NCBI GenBank assembly: GCA_934394615.1
Contig: CAKRRJ010000107.1
Location: forward strand, 1-6,506
Direction: 5' to 3'
Length of the DNA: 6,506 nt
Source of the DNA: an uncultured Lachnospiraceae bacterium
GTDB lineage: Bacteria; Bacillota; Clostridia; Lachnospirales; Lachnospiraceae
The notes under the pieces were generated by a model. It had not been told where the DNA came from, did no database searches, and saw nothing but the letters and a program-made list of their open reading frames with translations. Every line of letters begins with the position of its first letter. The stretch's first letter is position 1. Below, one piece after another: positions 4,977-6,506 of the stretch. Both the position numbers and the translations under genes were made by a program.

Positions 4977-6464
4977 TTACGCCAGGTTCGTATATCCCAT
5001 CAGATACTTATCCACTTCTTTTGCCACATCACGGCCTTCGTGAATCGCCCATACCACCAGGGACTGGCCCCGGTGCATGTCGCCTGCGGTGAAGACTTTC
5101 TCTACATTGGTGGCATATTTTCCGGCTTCGGTCGCTACATTGGTGCGGGCATTTAACTCTACGCCAAAGGCATCTGCCACGTAACTCTGCGCTCCCAGGA
5201 ATCCTGCAGCGATCAGTACCAGGTCTGCCGGGATTTCCTTCTCGGAACCTTCCACCGGCACCATGGACATGCGTCCGGTCTCCGGGTTCTTCTCAGCTTT
5301 CAGGCTGATGAGGATGGCCTTTACCAGTTTGCCGCTCTCATCCTTCACAAACTCTTTCACAGTGGTCTGGTAGATGCGCGGGTCATGACCGAACACGGCA
5401 ATGGCCTCTTCCTGGCCGTAGTCGGTCTTTAAGATGCGCGGCCACTCCGGCCAGCTGTTGTTTTCAGTGCGCTTCTCCGGAAGTTTCGGCATCATCTCCA
5501 GCTGGGTCACAGAGGCGCAGCCATGGCGGATTGCAGTGCCGACACAGTCGTTTCCGGTATCACCGCCGCCAATGACGATGACATGCTTATCCTTTGCGGA
5601 AATGTAGTTTCCATCCTCAAGATTGGAATTTAACAGGCTCTTTGTGGTGGATTTTAAGAAATCGACCGCAAAGTAAATGCCCTCCGCGTCACGTCCCGGC
5701 ACATTGATGTCGCGCGGGTTGGATGCGCCGCAGGCCAGAACCACGCTGTCAAATTCCTTTAACAGCTTTGCTGCCTTGTAGTTCTTTCCCACATTGGCGC
5801 CGGTCACAAAGGTGACGCCCTCTTCTTTCATCACATTGATCTTGCGGTCAATGATCTGCTTTTCCAGTTTCATATTCGGAATGCCGTACATCAGAAGTCC
5901 ACCCACGCGGTCCTCCCGCTCAAACACGGTCACATTGTGACCGCGCTTGTTTAACTGGTCTGCCGCTGCCAGGCCGGACGGGCCGGAACCGATGACGGCG
6001 ATCTTTTTATCGGTGCGCAGCTTCGGCGGTCTCGGACCTGCCTCGCCAGTCTCATACGCCTTTTCAATGATGGCATGCTCATTTTCCTTGATGCTGACCG
6101 GGCTTCCGTTCAATCCACAGGTGCAGGCTGCCTCACACGGTGCCGGACACACACGGCTGGTAAACTCCGGGAAGCTGTTGGTCTTCTTTAAGCGGTTATA
6201 AGCCTGTCCCCAGTTTCCGGTGTAAACCAGGTCATTCCACTCCGGAACCAGGTTGTGGAGCGGGCAGCCGGATACCATGCCGTTCATCATCATGCCGGAC
6301 TGGCAGAAGGGGACGCCGCACTCCATGCAGCGTGCGCCCTGTTTTCTCTGCTGCGCCTCCGTCAAAGGAGTATGGAACTCATTGAAGTTTTTCATGCGCT
6401 CCAGTGGTGCAGCCGCCTTGCCGTTTACTCTGTCATATTCCAAAAATCCTGTTGGCTTTCCCAT
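4977..6464 (-). CDS. gltD: Glutamate synthase (NADPH) small subunit
   Basis: The 495-residue product is the beta subunit of NADPH-dependent glutamate synthase. It takes electrons from NADPH through FAD and passes them to the large GltB subunit, which converts glutamine and 2-oxoglutarate to two glutamates. The N-terminal domain carries the iron-sulfur cysteines in two groups, C46/C49/C54/C67 and C106/C110/C114/C116. The FAD fold begins at IAVIGSGPSGLAAA (155-168). The NADPH-binding fold has VIGGGDTGND (297-306), and a closing FAD motif TAGDMHRGQSLVVWAIHEGR lies near the end. Length is typical for the family. The ATG follows GGAGG (6472-6476) by 7 bases and starts 12 bases after the upstream stop, so it is translated from a gltBD message. 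Key residues appear intact. GltD-like subunits also pair with other oxidoreductases, but the upstream tail supports GltB. Confidence 0.96.
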   Translation of the reverse strand: MGKPTGFLEYDRVNGKAAAPLERMKNFNEFHTPLTEAQQRKQGARCMECGVPFCQSGMMMNGMVSGCPLHNLVPEWNDLVYTGNWGQAYNRLKKTNSFPEFTSRVCPAPCEAACTCGLNGSPVSIKENEHAIIEKAYETGEAGPRPPKLRTDKKIAVIGSGPSGLAAADQLNKRGHNVTVFEREDRVGGLLMYGIPNMKLEKQIIDRKINVMKEEGVTFVTGANVGKNYKAAKLLKEFDSVVLACGASNPRDINVPGRDAEGIYFAVDFLKSTTKSLLNSNLEDGNYISAKDKHVIVIGGGDTGNDCVGTAIRHGCASVTQLEMMPKLPEKRTENNSWPEWPRILKTDYGQEEAIAVFGHDPRIYQTTVKEFVKDESGKLVKAILISLKAEKNPETGRMSMVPVEGSEKEIPADLVLIAAGFLGAQSYVADAFGVELNARTNVATEAGKYATNVEKVFTAGDMHRGQSLVVWAIHEGRDVAKEVDKYLMGYTNLA

Positions 6465-6476
6465 CTTCTCTCCTCC

Positions 6477-6506
6477 TTACTTTCTCTGATTTGCGTAGAA
6501 TGCCTC
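6477..6506 (-). CDS. gltB: C-terminal end of the upstream gene, probably glutamate synthase large subunit
   Basis: On the minus strand the last nine codons of an open frame are visible, reading EAFYANQRK, followed by TAA at 6477-6479. Only the tail is inside the window. The call rests on its position 12 bases before gltD and on the usual gltB-gltD gene order; the short tail alone cannot prove it. Confidence 0.65.
   Translation of the reverse strand, partial: EAFYANQRK

Overview
The window looks like chromosomal DNA from a Gram-positive anaerobe of the Clostridia, probably Lachnospiraceae-like. This is inferred from strong GGAGG ribosome binding sites, AT-rich intergenic regions with sigma-A type promoters, a CHASE hybrid histidine kinase remnant with a Clostridia-like H-box (SHDIRTPLNGIIG), and the gltB-gltD order. 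No phage, IS or CRISPR element is visible.

Layout, left to right. (1) A minus-strand tRNA-Asp(GUC) lies at the left edge and has a near-ideal promoter (TTGACA, 17 bp, TATAAT). (2) A decayed hybrid sensor histidine kinase (about 150-805, minus) is reduced to three fused scraps: part of a CHASE domain, the H-box, and the end of a receiver domain. (3) A two-gene minus-strand operon follows: a carboxymuconolactone decarboxylase/cupin fusion, then a small flavodoxin. Its promoter has a 19-bp spacer carrying a dyad of the MerR/AdhR kind. (4) A divergent intergenic region of about 280 bp holds that promoter plus inverted and direct repeats on the side of the opposite operon. (5) A two-gene plus-strand regulatory operon comes next: a 718-residue enhancer-binding-protein-like regulator and a 149-residue MerR-family regulator with a cysteine at position 52. 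It ends in a perfect 17-bp hairpin. (6) Converging from the right is gltD (glutamate synthase small subunit), preceded by the last nine codons of what is probably gltB.

How the genes may work together: the MerR protein resembles the AdhR/NmlR group, which senses electrophiles and aldehydes through Cys52. The only promoter in the window with the matching architecture drives the divergent decarboxylase/cupin-flavodoxin operon. The simplest model is a self-contained electrophile or redox-stress module in which the MerR protein controls that operon, with a second sensor, the AcoR-like regulator, made from the same transcript.

The most unusual feature is the AAA+ domain of that regulator. It keeps Walker A, the switch Asn and sensor II, but the Walker B Glu is Gln, GAFTGA reads GFFTGT, one of the two arginine-finger-region Args is Leu, and the sensor I Thr-Asn is Ser-Asp. 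The frame is intact over 718 codons, so this looks like a repurposed sigma-54-type activator rather than a broken gene. gltBD is ordinary nitrogen metabolism, insulated by the shared hairpin.
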